Shown: positions 9,614 through 19,426 of the stretch, piece by piece | Layout of the letters: every line of letters begins with the position of its first letter | Position numbering within the stretch: position 1 is the stretch's first letter | Program-made: the position numbers and the translations under genes | The notes under the pieces: model-generated | The model's input: the letters and a program-made list of their open reading frames with translations, nothing else | Databases searched by the model: none | Told to the model about the DNA's origin: nothing | Assembly: GCA_026196955.1 (NCBI GenBank) | Contig: JAPHTO010000049.1 | Span: 1-64,000, forward strand | Direction of reading: 5' to 3' | DNA: 64,000 bases | Origin: Colwellia sp. | GTDB lineage: Bacteria; Pseudomonadota; Gammaproteobacteria; Enterobacterales; Alteromonadaceae

Positions 9614-10027
9614 CTAATACCAATTGATCATGTGTTGTTCTTGTTTTTTATCATCAACAATAAATGCAAAGAAATTACATTTGTAAATCCTTATACACTC
9701 ACTCGCTATATCAATAAAAAAATCAATACTATGAAACTCATCTTTGATCACAATAGGCTTTTCACCTGTTGTTATTAACCTTACTTCTGCGCAATCATGG
9801 CAAACATCAAAAAGAAGTCTTTCATGATGATGAGTATCGGCTCTAGCTGTAATAAAGGATAGTATTTCTTCTCTAGACAAATCATTGAACTTATTAGTTA
9901 GCTTGTCTAACATTGCTGAAAAACTATTTAATACTTCTGGTTCTCTAAAGTCTTCGGAAGAAGATACCTCAAAATCGCGTGATTTATTTTCTTCAAGATC
10001 TACTGTCATTTTAGCTGTATATTGCAT
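9614..10027 (-). CDS. Hypothetical protein
   Basis: 137-aa ORF immediately upstream of 9224-9601 on the same strand (12-nt gap). Confidence 0.5.
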   Translation of the reverse strand: MQYTAKMTVDLEENKSRDFEVSSSEDFREPEVLNSFSAMLDKLTNKFNDLSREEILSFITARADTHHHERLLFDVCHDCAEVRLITTGEKPIVIKDEFHSIDFFIDIASECIRIYKCNFFAFIVDDKKQEQHMINWY

Positions 10028-10156
10028 TTTATTTCCCCTTTTAGGTCATTTTTGGGTGCAAAAACCCAATTCAGCCTTTTTGACTGAATTAATTTTTTAA
10101 ATTCGTTAAGTTTTTATGCTATTAGAGTGTATAACTACACTGTGGTATGGCTGCTA

Positions 10157-11200
10157 TTAAGCAGCAACGCCATTAACTATTGTTGGCGAGATCCATCTGA
10201 TTTCTTGTTTCCGTTCAATACTACCTCTTGCACCAACCCATTGTTTTCTGTAAAAACCACGTCTGGTGAAACACTTAGGGCTTTTATGTTTCCCACCCTG
10301 GTAGTCTTTAATTTGTACTACTTTATTAGAGTTTGATTTTTCAACAAACCAGTTTTTAGGTTGATTACTAGGAAATAACTTAAATCCTTTTTTTGTTTTT
10401 TTGAGCTGTGGGCGTATAGGTTGAGTTGCTTCATTTTCTTGAGCTTTTACAATGCTTTCTTGAGTACATAAATTAATAACTAGAGATGTACAAAATTTTG
10501 CTAAAGGTAAAAGCTCACGACAAACCCGATCAAAATGCGGCTGATTAGAAGAGTATCGATTTGTTGATGATTCTTTACTAAAAGAAAGCTTCAGGCCTTC
10601 TTCAATTGTCCAGTCACCTAGTTGAATTGGAATAGGTGTCAGCCCAAAAGGAGTATTCAATAATAATTTTAAATATGTCTTATTATTTTGCTTTTGATAA
10701 TCGATGCTCGCAAAAAAACCATCCATATCATTACGATGTGGTGTTTTAATGTAAACAGACCATTCAGGAATATTTTGTATTCTTTCAATAGTCACCATTC
10801 CATCGAATGGTGTATTACTTAGCTTGGCGAATGTTTCATCAGAAAAATGATAGGTTCCTTGGGTATATCTCCAAGATATTAATGTTGAAAAAGATATTCT
10901 ATCTATTTCACTGATAGATGATTCATTTGAAGATATATAATCCTTAATTATATTTATACATGATTCAAAATTAATGAATACGGATTTAGGGCAACCAACG
11001 TCAATATTGGGATCAATTTTCTTAATATATTCATCGGTTACTTTCTTTCCAACATTTGGAAGTTTTTTTATTAGTTTATTTAAGTGCTCTACTGGTGAGA
11101 GAGTCCTTTCATTGAGAGAAAAGACACAATCTTGATTCGCAATTTTTGTTGCTGTTGTTACAAATGTTTCACTATAAATTTTTGTCATACACTTCTCCAT
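10157..11200 (-). CDS. AcrVA2-like mobile-element protein
   Basis: 'ISWRYTQGTYHFSDETF', 'IPEWSVYIKTP...DGFFASIDYQKQNNKTYLKLLLNT' and C-terminal 'FTRRGFYRKQWVGARGSIERKQEIRWISPTIVNG' parallel the layout of AcrVA2 ('LPDWCVYVDI...', '...HIRRGHWHGYWQG...RVRWQPAVFVN') as recalled. Confidence 0.55.
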   Translation of the reverse strand: MEKCMTKIYSETFVTTATKIANQDCVFSLNERTLSPVEHLNKLIKKLPNVGKKVTDEYIKKIDPNIDVGCPKSVFINFESCINIIKDYISSNESSISEIDRISFSTLISWRYTQGTYHFSDETFAKLSNTPFDGMVTIERIQNIPEWSVYIKTPHRNDMDGFFASIDYQKQNNKTYLKLLLNTPFGLTPIPIQLGDWTIEEGLKLSFSKESSTNRYSSNQPHFDRVCRELLPLAKFCTSLVINLCTQESIVKAQENEATQPIRPQLKKTKKGFKLFPSNQPKNWFVEKSNSNKVVQIKDYQGGKHKSPKCFTRRGFYRKQWVGARGSIERKQEIRWISPTIVNGVAA

Positions 11201-11662
11201 TTCTTGTTAGTAGGTGGGCATGACAAAATGTCAGTAAATATGCCCCCAAAGTTGTAATGATTTAAAAAGAATCATTTTTTTGTACTCATGTTGCTTAAAT
11301 TTAATTATTGTTTCTCAGTATTATTTTTACTGTGTTACAAATTTAAAATTAATTTAAATAAAAAACTTTCAATTTTTAAAATTTTTTTATTGCATTGCGA
11401 AAAAGATATATGATAATATAGCTGTAATATTGCCATACCTTCGATTTCTTGGTGTATTTTATAGAGTGGTTTTCAAAAGTCAATCAATTTCTTTGGTTGT
11501 TTCTCGTGTGTCTGCTTGTTTTTCCTACTATTTTTTTTGGTTTATTTTTTTATCGTTATTTATCAATGGATTATTGGTAAGGTTTTTTGTTGTGTTTTTT
11601 TTGATTGTATGTATTGAAAGGTCTATCTTTTGGGATACTTTTATTTATTGAATATAAAGTGT

Positions 11663-11726
11663 GTCTAAAGTCTTGATTTAATAAAACTACATGTAACATT
11701 GTTATTAAGTAACTTTAAGGACACAA
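11663..11726. promoter_or_regulatory. Inverted repeat upstream of serine recombinase; possible recombinase binding/crossover site
   Basis: GTGTCTAAAGT ... ACTTTAAGGACAC arms immediately before the recombinase start codon. Confidence 0.45.
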
Positions 11727-11727
11727 A

Positions 11728-12276
11728 ATGAAAATAGGATATGCAAGAGTAAGTTCAACAGAGCAAAATTTAGAAGTACAACTAAAACAACTTCAAGAAA
11801 TAGGTTGTGAAAAAATATATCAGGAAAAGGTAAGTGGTAAATCAGCCGATAGGCCTGAATTGATTTCAATGCTGGACTTTGCAAGAGCAGGGGACATAAT
11901 TCATGTTACTAAAACTGACAGGTTAGCTAGGTCTACGATTGATGCATTACAAATAGCTGATGAATTGGAAGCTAAAGGGGTTGGATTAGTCTTACATGAT
12001 CTTGGTGATATTAATATTAATTCACAAGTTGGAAAGCTGATATATACGGTGATCAGTTCATTCGCTGAACTTGAAAAATCTAGGATATTACAACGTTGTG
12101 CAGAGGGTAGGGCATTGGCTAAATCCCAAGGCAAACACCTCGGTAGATATAAAAATGAAAAACTCCATGCTCAAATAAAAGAATTTTTTGCTAAAGGAAT
12201 GAATAAGAATTTGATATCAAAAACGCTTAAATGTTCTAGGACGACTATTTATCGAGTTTTGAATGGTAGTAATTAA
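11728..12276 (+). CDS. Serine recombinase (resolvase/invertase family)
   Basis: 'MKIGYARVSSTEQNLEVQLKQL', 'VTKTDRLARSTIDAL', C-terminal HTH 'NLISKTLKCSRTTIYRVL'. Confidence 0.95.
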   Translation: MKIGYARVSSTEQNLEVQLKQLQEIGCEKIYQEKVSGKSADRPELISMLDFARAGDIIHVTKTDRLARSTIDALQIADELEAKGVGLVLHDLGDININSQVGKLIYTVISSFAELEKSRILQRCAEGRALAKSQGKHLGRYKNEKLHAQIKEFFAKGMNKNLISKTLKCSRTTIYRVLNGSN

Positions 12277-12370
12277 TTTCTTCTATATTAAATAAACTTA
12301 TTTTACATCATAAGATTAATAGTTTGGGGATTTTAAATTTGATTAATAGCCAAACAATCAATAATATAAC

Positions 12371-12383
12371 CGTCATTATGACG
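12371..12383. promoter_or_regulatory. Perfect 13-bp palindrome CGTCATTATGACG, possible operator
   Basis: Read directly; 12 nt upstream of the first gene of the ABC-3C operon. Confidence 0.4.
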
Positions 12384-12395
12384 TGTTTGTTTTAA

Positions 12396-13547
12396 ATGGA
12401 ATTTATCAAGACAGTGACTACCCCTAAAAATACTGCTGCTCTAAGTCAATTAGGAAATTTATATCAATACCTAATAGCATTAAAAATCTGTTTAGAGTCT
12501 GATGATGGTGAATTAGTTAATATTGAGCAATATGGTGATTTAACCACGGCTGATTATAATTATGAAATCAAACACCATAATGATCCAAATTACTCGTTAA
12601 TTGATACTCATATTGATTTTTGGAAGTCATTATCGAATTGGGTTGATAATAGAAATACACTTATATCCCATTCAAAGTTTATTTTACTGACCAGTGCTAT
12701 AGTAAAAGAAGACAGTACTTTTAAAGATTGGAATAGAGCTAAGTCAGAGACCAAGTATCAGAAAATCCAAGATATTCATTCAGCTATCAAAAAATCAAAG
12801 CATGAATATAAAACGCTTCAACCATATCTAAATAATATTTTTACTTTTAATGATGATTATACAGAAAAAGAGTTATTAGATGTTTTAGTCAAAGTAACAA
12901 TTAAACATTCATTTGAAAATGCCTATGCGCTTTATGAAAATTTATTAAATCATACTGCTTTTCTATTTTCCAAAATGAACCAAAGATCTTCACTAGTTCG
13001 ATCATTAATAGGCTTTATTGTTGAAAAGGGTGTTCTCTCACCTAAAGAATGGGATATTGAGATAAATGAATTCAGGTCTTTTCTTCAAGAGCAAGCGAGA
13101 AAAACTCTTAATAATGAAGTTTTAGACTTTCCTGATATTGAGCTATCTACTGAAATTGATAAAGCAACACTTGAGAAAAATTTTATAAAGAAGATTGCTG
13201 ACATCCCATATCCAGAGAAAATAAGTGAAGCGGCAATAAATTATACTCAAACACAAAATGTATTAGTTGTTATGGCTAGTCAAAACCCCCATGCACTTAA
13301 AGAGTTTGGTAAACAGGTTATCGAAGCAGGTCGACAGTTGGATAGCTTGAAAGAGATAATTTGCTTAGACGTTGAAACAAACAGTTTAAGTAAATTAATT
13401 AAAAAATCTAAAATACTGTATAACAAAGCAGGCTTAGAAATTCAAACAGGTAAAATTCCTCCAAATATTCAAAGCGGTATTATTCATACTCATATAGATG
13501 AATCTGATTTTCAGTGGAAAATTAAGGAAGAAGACATTGAAGATTAA
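12396..13547 (+). CDS. ABC-three-component system effector-type protein with Cap4/DUF4297-like nuclease N-terminus
   Basis: 'AALSQLGNLYQYLIALKICLE...NIEQYGDLTTADYNYEIKHH' resembles the Cap4-type D-ExK nuclease core; operonic with middle component and DUF3732 ATPase. Confidence 0.7.
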   Translation: MEFIKTVTTPKNTAALSQLGNLYQYLIALKICLESDDGELVNIEQYGDLTTADYNYEIKHHNDPNYSLIDTHIDFWKSLSNWVDNRNTLISHSKFILLTSAIVKEDSTFKDWNRAKSETKYQKIQDIHSAIKKSKHEYKTLQPYLNNIFTFNDDYTEKELLDVLVKVTIKHSFENAYALYENLLNHTAFLFSKMNQRSSLVRSLIGFIVEKGVLSPKEWDIEINEFRSFLQEQARKTLNNEVLDFPDIELSTEIDKATLEKNFIKKIADIPYPEKISEAAINYTQTQNVLVVMASQNPHALKEFGKQVIEAGRQLDSLKEIICLDVETNSLSKLIKKSKILYNKAGLEIQTGKIPPNIQSGIIHTHIDESDFQWKIKEEDIED

Positions 13548-14001
13548 TGAAATTGAAACGCTTTCTTTAAACCCATATTGGTTATCAAATATAATTTGCC
13601 ACTTTATCGAAGGATACGGTAATCATGCCCCATTTGAATTGATTTATTTAGCGACCCCTTTGATTTTAAGAGGTGAACCTCGTAATGCTCTTTGTAAATT
13701 AAATAAAACAAGCACTATTTATTCAGCATTTTTAGATGATAAAGATAAAAGAAAAAGAATAACAGCATTGCAATATTATGTTGAAGTCTATAAAGGCTTT
13801 GTTAATCCTGCTTTTATTGTTTATGCAAATAAAGGTAATGATTTTGGTCTTAAACTTACTAACAATAGTGTTTATGACTATACAAAAGAACGAGATAAAA
13901 CAACAAAAAATTATTTAAAAGCGGCACATAATTTAGGAGTCGTTTTTTCAAAAGAAAAAAAACAGGATTGCTTTTTTAAGCTTGGAGTGTTCAAGGTATG
14001 A
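13537..14001 (+). CDS. ABC-three-component system middle component
   Basis: 'LNPYWLSNIICHFIEGYGNHAPFELIYLATPLIL' is typical of ABC-3C middle components. Track start 13498; TTG at 13537 (MKINEIETLSLNPYW) is more plausible. Confidence 0.75.
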   Translation: MKINEIETLSLNPYWLSNIICHFIEGYGNHAPFELIYLATPLILRGEPRNALCKLNKTSTIYSAFLDDKDKRKRITALQYYVEVYKGFVNPAFIVYANKGNDFGLKLTNNSVYDYTKERDKTTKNYLKAAHNLGVVFSKEKKQDCFFKLGVFKV

Positions 14002-15905
14002 ACAGTTATATTAAGAAAATTATTATTTTTGGAAAAGATAATCAAAAAAGGGAACTTAGCTTAACAAATGGTCTTAACATTATTTCAGGTCATTCAAAAA
14101 AAGGAAAAAGTGCTCTAATTGAAATTGTAGATTATTGCTTATGTGCAACAGTACCTTCAATCCCTAAAGGGGTGATTTCTGATTTTGCTGCGTTATTTTG
14201 TATTGTACTTAAAGTAGATAAAAACTTTTTAGTGATAGCTAGACCAAATAATAATGATACTCAAAGCAAAATTTATGTATCACTAGAAACGGATGTCAAT
14301 TTCTTAAAAAATTTTGATATTTCATATTTTGAAAACCAACCATTATTAAAAATTAAAGGTGCTGGTCAAGATAATATTGAAAAATTTTTAGGGTTAAATA
14401 TCGCTGATTCTAATCTTACTGAATCTGATGTTAAAAAAGGTAAAGCTTCTTTACGAAATATGACTCCTTTTTTATATCAATATCAAAATTTGGTTGCGAG
14501 TAAACATGCTCTGTTTTCCAAGATGGATGATTATAATCGAAAAGCTAGAATATTAGAGCAAATACCTATTTTCTTAGGTATTGTTGATGCTGAGTATTAT
14601 TCAATTAAGCGTCAAATTGATGAATTAGAAAAAAAATTAAAAGGTATTGAACGAGAGAAAAATAAAGAAACATTGTTTAATACTCAATATGAAAAGAGGT
14701 TAGAAGGACTTTGTAGAAATTATTTTGCAATTATAGGTAAAGAACTACCTAATTTTAATAGTCTGACTAATTTAATAACGATAACAAAGGAATTACCCGA
14801 ATTTGATCAATCTGAGCCATTCAAATCAGACTCTACAAGGTTATATAGTAAATTAAGAGTAAAGCTTTCAACTAAATCTTTAAGATTAAATACGATAAAT
14901 ACCGAGTTACAGAAAATAGAAAACATTGCTAAAAATGCTAAAAAGTCTATTTCAAACCTTTCACATATCAAAAAGCGTAGTGAGGCAGTTGAAATCATTG
15001 ATTGCTTATGTCCTGTGTGTGGTAATGGTGTTGATTCACTATCTGAAGAAGCTAATTCTATCAATTCAGCGTTGGATTCGTTGAACATAGAGGTTGGTTC
15101 TATGGTCGGTTTCGCTAGATTTGATGTCGAACAAATGGAAACACTTAAGCATGAAAAAAGAAACCTCCAAAAAGAAATAAGTGAAATTAATACTCAGATT
15201 AATGAATTTGAAGATTTCAACAAAAAGACAAAAGAATATAAAGATAAAAGAGATTCTTTAGCTTTTTTACGGGCAAAGGTTGAAGTTATAGTTGAACAAA
15301 TTAGTAATAAAATTCAAATTACAGATTTTGGCGAAAAAGGAATTATCAGTGAGCTGAAGTTACTAAGAGAATCACTTACAAAATATGACTTTAAGAAAGA
15401 TCTGGCTGAGTGCCAGTCAAAGCTAAATATGTGGATGAATGAAATAGCGAACCATTTGGATTTTGAGGAGCAGTTTCTTCCAGCGAAATTAGAGCTTAAC
15501 TTAAATACTCTATCAATAATTCATAATGATAAAAATTACGGTCGAATCCGTTTATCAGACTTAGGTAGTGGCGCAAATTGGTTAGCATTTCATTTATCAG
15601 CATCTCTTGGTTTTCTTAAGCTATTTTCGTATAAAAACAAATCACCTGTACCTAATTTTTTATTCATTGATCAACCGAGCCAAGTTTATTTTCCTAGAGA
15701 CGTTGATAGTCATGATAATGATATTAAAAAAGTTGAAAATATATATATTCAAATAGTGAAGACTTTAAAGAAAGGTAGAAAGGAAAGTGGTAAATATTCA
15801 CAAGTAATTGTTTTAGATCATGCTGACAATTTAGATCTTAAGGAATATCGTTATAAACGTTATGTAAGAGCTAATTGGTATGAGTCAGGCGATGCTTTAA
15901 TTTAA
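13998..15905 (+). CDS. DUF3732-type SMC/Rad50-like ABC ATPase (ABC-3C)
   Basis: Walker A 'GHSKKGKSALIEI', coiled coil, CPVCG zinc hook-like motif, signature 'LSDLGSGANWLAFHL', Walker B 'FLFIDQPSQVYFP'. Confidence 0.88.
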   Translation: MNSYIKKIIIFGKDNQKRELSLTNGLNIISGHSKKGKSALIEIVDYCLCATVPSIPKGVISDFAALFCIVLKVDKNFLVIARPNNNDTQSKIYVSLETDVNFLKNFDISYFENQPLLKIKGAGQDNIEKFLGLNIADSNLTESDVKKGKASLRNMTPFLYQYQNLVASKHALFSKMDDYNRKARILEQIPIFLGIVDAEYYSIKRQIDELEKKLKGIEREKNKETLFNTQYEKRLEGLCRNYFAIIGKELPNFNSLTNLITITKELPEFDQSEPFKSDSTRLYSKLRVKLSTKSLRLNTINTELQKIENIAKNAKKSISNLSHIKKRSEAVEIIDCLCPVCGNGVDSLSEEANSINSALDSLNIEVGSMVGFARFDVEQMETLKHEKRNLQKEISEINTQINEFEDFNKKTKEYKDKRDSLAFLRAKVEVIVEQISNKIQITDFGEKGIISELKLLRESLTKYDFKKDLAECQSKLNMWMNEIANHLDFEEQFLPAKLELNLNTLSIIHNDKNYGRIRLSDLGSGANWLAFHLSASLGFLKLFSYKNKSPVPNFLFIDQPSQVYFPRDVDSHDNDIKKVENIYIQIVKTLKKGRKESGKYSQVIVLDHADNLDLKEYRYKRYVRANWYESGDALI

Positions 15906-15931
15906 TATTGTATTAACAAGGATGTTAATTA

Positions 15932-17629
15932 ATGAAAATACCACTAGGTGTTGATAAAGCAACTTCTAAATTAGTACTAATTAATGATTTGACAGAAGAG
16001 CAAAGAGGTTTAAAGAGTAATTGTATTTGCCCTGAATGTAAGTCCGATTTGGTTGCTAAAATGGGAGATAAAACCATTTGGCATTTTGCTCACTATAAAG
16101 GAACTGAAAGTAGAAACTGTCAAGAAACAGCACTTCATTTACTCGGTAAATATGTACTCTCCAAATTAGATTCAATTAAATTACCACCGTATAAAATTGG
16201 TTGTAGAAATCAAAAAGATATTTTGAAACGTTCTTATTCTATGGATGATATTTCAATTTTTGGTGAGGAAAATTTATTAATAATATCTTCGGAACAGGAA
16301 AAAACAATAGGGGATATTAAGGGAGATGTATTTTCTAAAGTTCAATATACTAATAATAACTTTTTTATAAACTTTGAAATTAATGTTTGGCATAAAGTTG
16401 ATGAAGTTAAGTTAGAAAAGATAAGGAAATTAAATATATCTACAGTTGAAATAGATTTAGCTCATTTATTAAATGAAAACCAAGTTGATTTTGATATTGT
16501 GAAAGCAGAAATAAATAAGGCAATTAATCAGCGTATTATATTTTTAGCTAATGATATAACCGAACCATTCCGAACTGAATTAAAAGAAAAACTCGATAAA
16601 AAAGTTAAGGCTAAAAATAACCAAATATCTAGGTGGGCTAAAGAAATTGAAGAAAACTTAACTTCCAATGGTGTGACACTTCCAACATATACCTTTTCTC
16701 TTGAATACTTCGCAAATGATGAAATCCAGAAAGTAATTGATAGTAAATTGGGCGCAGAACCTAAAATAGAAAAAAAGGTTCAAGTGATTAAGTTTAAACA
16801 TGTCCATGATAATCAATTTGAAATGTTATGTTCATTAGGAAATAAAACTAAAGAGTTAGTGGTTTTAGCTGATATTAATGAATTACCCACGTCTAATAGG
16901 TATAAGAACGCAGCACCTAGTTACCTTATTTTTAATGAAATTTTTTTGGATTCTTCTAACAAAAATATTCTGTTTGAGTGGGGAGAAAATGAAGTTGCTT
17001 TAAATTATCAAAAAAAATACAACTCAATAGTTAAATCCGAATTGAAGAAAATTAAAGCTAAAAAGTTGGAAAAAATTAATAAATATTTGGAACAGGTAGA
17101 TCAAATTTTTGAGTCAGATGTAATGCCTATATCCCCGAATTTATTACAAATAAAAAAACAAGCTAATTGTTACTATAAAGAACTCATTCAAAAAGGTTAT
17201 TCTGAAGAAAGGTTAAAGTCAGTAGTTGATGAGTATATAGATTATCAACACATATACGGCTGTGAACCTAAGTATTGGCAGCTAATTGCCTTTAGAGACA
17301 TACATTGGGTCGATAATGATACTATTGATATCGAGTTCCTTTCTAAACGCCTTACATCACTTGGTGTTACGCTTGTAGACCCATATAAGCAACTGTTGTT
17401 CAACTCAAAGTTAATGAAAGCAAATAATGTTGATTTACCTTTTACTACTCCATTCTCAATGTTAAAAATGTATTTGAATCATTTAATGGGATTAGGATTG
17501 TTAAAAAAAGGTAGAGGAGCAAGATATCAAAAGCAATTTAGGTATGGGAAATCGTATAAATCATTAAAACTTAATGATAAAGAAAATTATTTAAAAGTTG
17601 AAAATCAATTGATTGATATTAAATTTTAA
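15932..17629 (+). CDS. CoiA-like protein (zinc-ribbon plus putative nuclease)
   Basis: 'CICPECKSDLVAKMGDKTIWHFAHYKG' is the CoiA N-terminal signature; 'GDVF...FINFEINVWHKVDEVKLEKIRKLNISTVEIDL' fits the nuclease-like core. Confidence 0.7.
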   Translation: MKIPLGVDKATSKLVLINDLTEEQRGLKSNCICPECKSDLVAKMGDKTIWHFAHYKGTESRNCQETALHLLGKYVLSKLDSIKLPPYKIGCRNQKDILKRSYSMDDISIFGEENLLIISSEQEKTIGDIKGDVFSKVQYTNNNFFINFEINVWHKVDEVKLEKIRKLNISTVEIDLAHLLNENQVDFDIVKAEINKAINQRIIFLANDITEPFRTELKEKLDKKVKAKNNQISRWAKEIEENLTSNGVTLPTYTFSLEYFANDEIQKVIDSKLGAEPKIEKKVQVIKFKHVHDNQFEMLCSLGNKTKELVVLADINELPTSNRYKNAAPSYLIFNEIFLDSSNKNILFEWGENEVALNYQKKYNSIVKSELKKIKAKKLEKINKYLEQVDQIFESDVMPISPNLLQIKKQANCYYKELIQKGYSEERLKSVVDEYIDYQHIYGCEPKYWQLIAFRDIHWVDNDTIDIEFLSKRLTSLGVTLVDPYKQLLFNSKLMKANNVDLPFTTPFSMLKMYLNHLMGLGLLKKGRGARYQKQFRYGKSYKSLKLNDKENYLKVENQLIDIKF

Positions 17630-17686
17630 ACTCACTATATTTATCAAACGCTATAGCTATTATTTTTATACAAAAACAAGGGAATT

Positions 17687-19327
17687 TTGATGGAACAAAG
17701 TGATTCAGGAAATGTAGTTTTAATAATTACTCTTATAATATTTTTTACACCTCTAATATTAGCGTGGTTGTCAAAGCGAAAGCGTAAAAAAATCGAAGTA
17801 GAATATGAAGAAGCTAAACAAAAGCTAAATATTGCTACGAATCAGGTTGAAGAGCTAACGAAAAAATATAGCCCAATAATTGATATCGAGTTACATGTTC
17901 AACAATTAATTGATGAAGCTGAAGAAGCTTCTGCATCTAATATCTCGCAATCAGAAACCATTTTAGCTAAAGCTGAGGCTAAAGCTAAAGAACTTTCAAT
18001 TACTAGTCATTCTAAAGCTGAAGCACTAATAACTGATGCTGAAATAGAAGTTGTTAATATTAAGGCTGAATCTAAAGAGTTAAATGCTAAAGCGAATCAA
18101 AAACTAAAGGATACTAGGGAAAAAGTAGTAGTTTTGACTAATGAGGCTCATGAAGAAGCAAATCGTATTGTTGAGTTAGCTAAAGTTCAGGCACAAGAGA
18201 TTGCTGGCGATGCATATGATGCTAAGTTAAAAGCAGACTCATATGAGACAGCAATAAGAGCAATGAAAAATACTATCGAAGGTTATAAAGATGATTACAT
18301 CATCCCAAATCATTCAGTATTAGATGATTTAGCGGAAGAGTTTAGTTTTAAAGATGCAGGTGAACAACTAAAGCAAGCCAGAAAACGAGTTAAAGATATG
18401 GTCAAACAAGGTCATGCTGGTGATTGCGATTATGTAGAGCCTCATAGGAAGACTTATGCCATTCATTTTGCTGTAGATGCATTTAATGGAAAAGTAGACT
18501 CGGCATTAGCAAAGGTTAAGCACGATAATTTCGGAAAAATTAAACAAGAAATTATTGATGCTTTCGCACTTGTTAATCACAACGGAGCACCTTTTAGAAG
18601 TGCTAGGATCAATCAGTCTTTTTTAGATGCTCGTCAAGAAGAGTTGAAATGGGCAGTTTCGACACATGAATTACGTCAAATTGAATTAGCGGAACAACGT
18701 GAAATTAAACAACAGATTCGAGAAGAAGAAAAAGCTCGAAAGGAAATGGAAAAGGCAATTAAAGAGGCTGAGAAAGAAGAGCGAATGATTCAAAAAGCTT
18801 TGGAAAAGGCTAGAGCTGAGTTAGCTAATGCCAATGCAGAGCAACGCAAAGAATTTGAAGCACAGTTAGCTGATTTAGAAGGCAAGTTAGAAGAAGCTGA
18901 AGAGAGAGGCCAGAGAGCAATTTCAATGGCTCAACAAACCAGACGTGGACATGTTTATGTTATTAGTAATATTGGTAGCTTTGGTGAGAATGTGTTTAAA
19001 ATTGGGATGACAAGACGATTAGAGCCATTAGACAGAGTGAAAGAGCTTGGCGATGCATCAGTGCCATTTTCATTTGATGTTCATGCCATGCTGTATAGTG
19101 AAGATGCTCCATCTTTGGAAAAAGAATTACATAAACGTTTCAATCGAGAATCAGTGAATAAAGTTAATCCGAGAAAAGAATTTTTCAGAACATCACTTGC
19201 CGAAATAAAGCAAATGGTAGACCAGCAAGGTGTTACTGAAGTTCACTGGACAATGAAAGCAGAAGCTACAGAATACAGAGAATCTATTGCAATTGAAGCA
19301 GCTCAGAGAGAAGAGGAAGTTGCTTAG
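17687..19327 (+). CDS. TM-anchored DUF4041 + GIY-YIG (T5orf172/Mug113-type) nuclease-domain protein
   Basis: N-terminal TM; C-terminal 'GHVYVISNIGSFGENVFKIGMTRRLEPLDRVKELGDASVPF..LEKELHKRF' is a T5orf172-type GIY-YIG domain. Confidence 0.85.
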   Translation: MMEQSDSGNVVLIITLIIFFTPLILAWLSKRKRKKIEVEYEEAKQKLNIATNQVEELTKKYSPIIDIELHVQQLIDEAEEASASNISQSETILAKAEAKAKELSITSHSKAEALITDAEIEVVNIKAESKELNAKANQKLKDTREKVVVLTNEAHEEANRIVELAKVQAQEIAGDAYDAKLKADSYETAIRAMKNTIEGYKDDYIIPNHSVLDDLAEEFSFKDAGEQLKQARKRVKDMVKQGHAGDCDYVEPHRKTYAIHFAVDAFNGKVDSALAKVKHDNFGKIKQEIIDAFALVNHNGAPFRSARINQSFLDARQEELKWAVSTHELRQIELAEQREIKQQIREEEKARKEMEKAIKEAEKEERMIQKALEKARAELANANAEQRKEFEAQLADLEGKLEEAEERGQRAISMAQQTRRGHVYVISNIGSFGENVFKIGMTRRLEPLDRVKELGDASVPFSFDVHAMLYSEDAPSLEKELHKRFNRESVNKVNPRKEFFRTSLAEIKQMVDQQGVTEVHWTMKAEATEYRESIAIEAAQREEEVA

Positions 19328-19367
19328 GTTTAACATTGCTATATATAGCCAGACTTGGAATAATTTA

Positions 19368-19426
19368 GTTAGGTAGGAATGTGAAATACGTTATGACCCT
19401 GTAACATATTTTATATCCTACCTGAC
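19368..19426. other. Long imperfect hairpin
   Basis: Arms GTTAGGTAGGA / TCCTACCTGAC plus inner arms AAATACGTTA / TAACATATTT. Confidence 0.6.

Noticed and set aside
11430-11651. 73-aa plus-strand ORF
   Set aside because: T-rich low-complexity stretch giving a Phe/Val-rich peptide; no RBS or motif; likely spurious.
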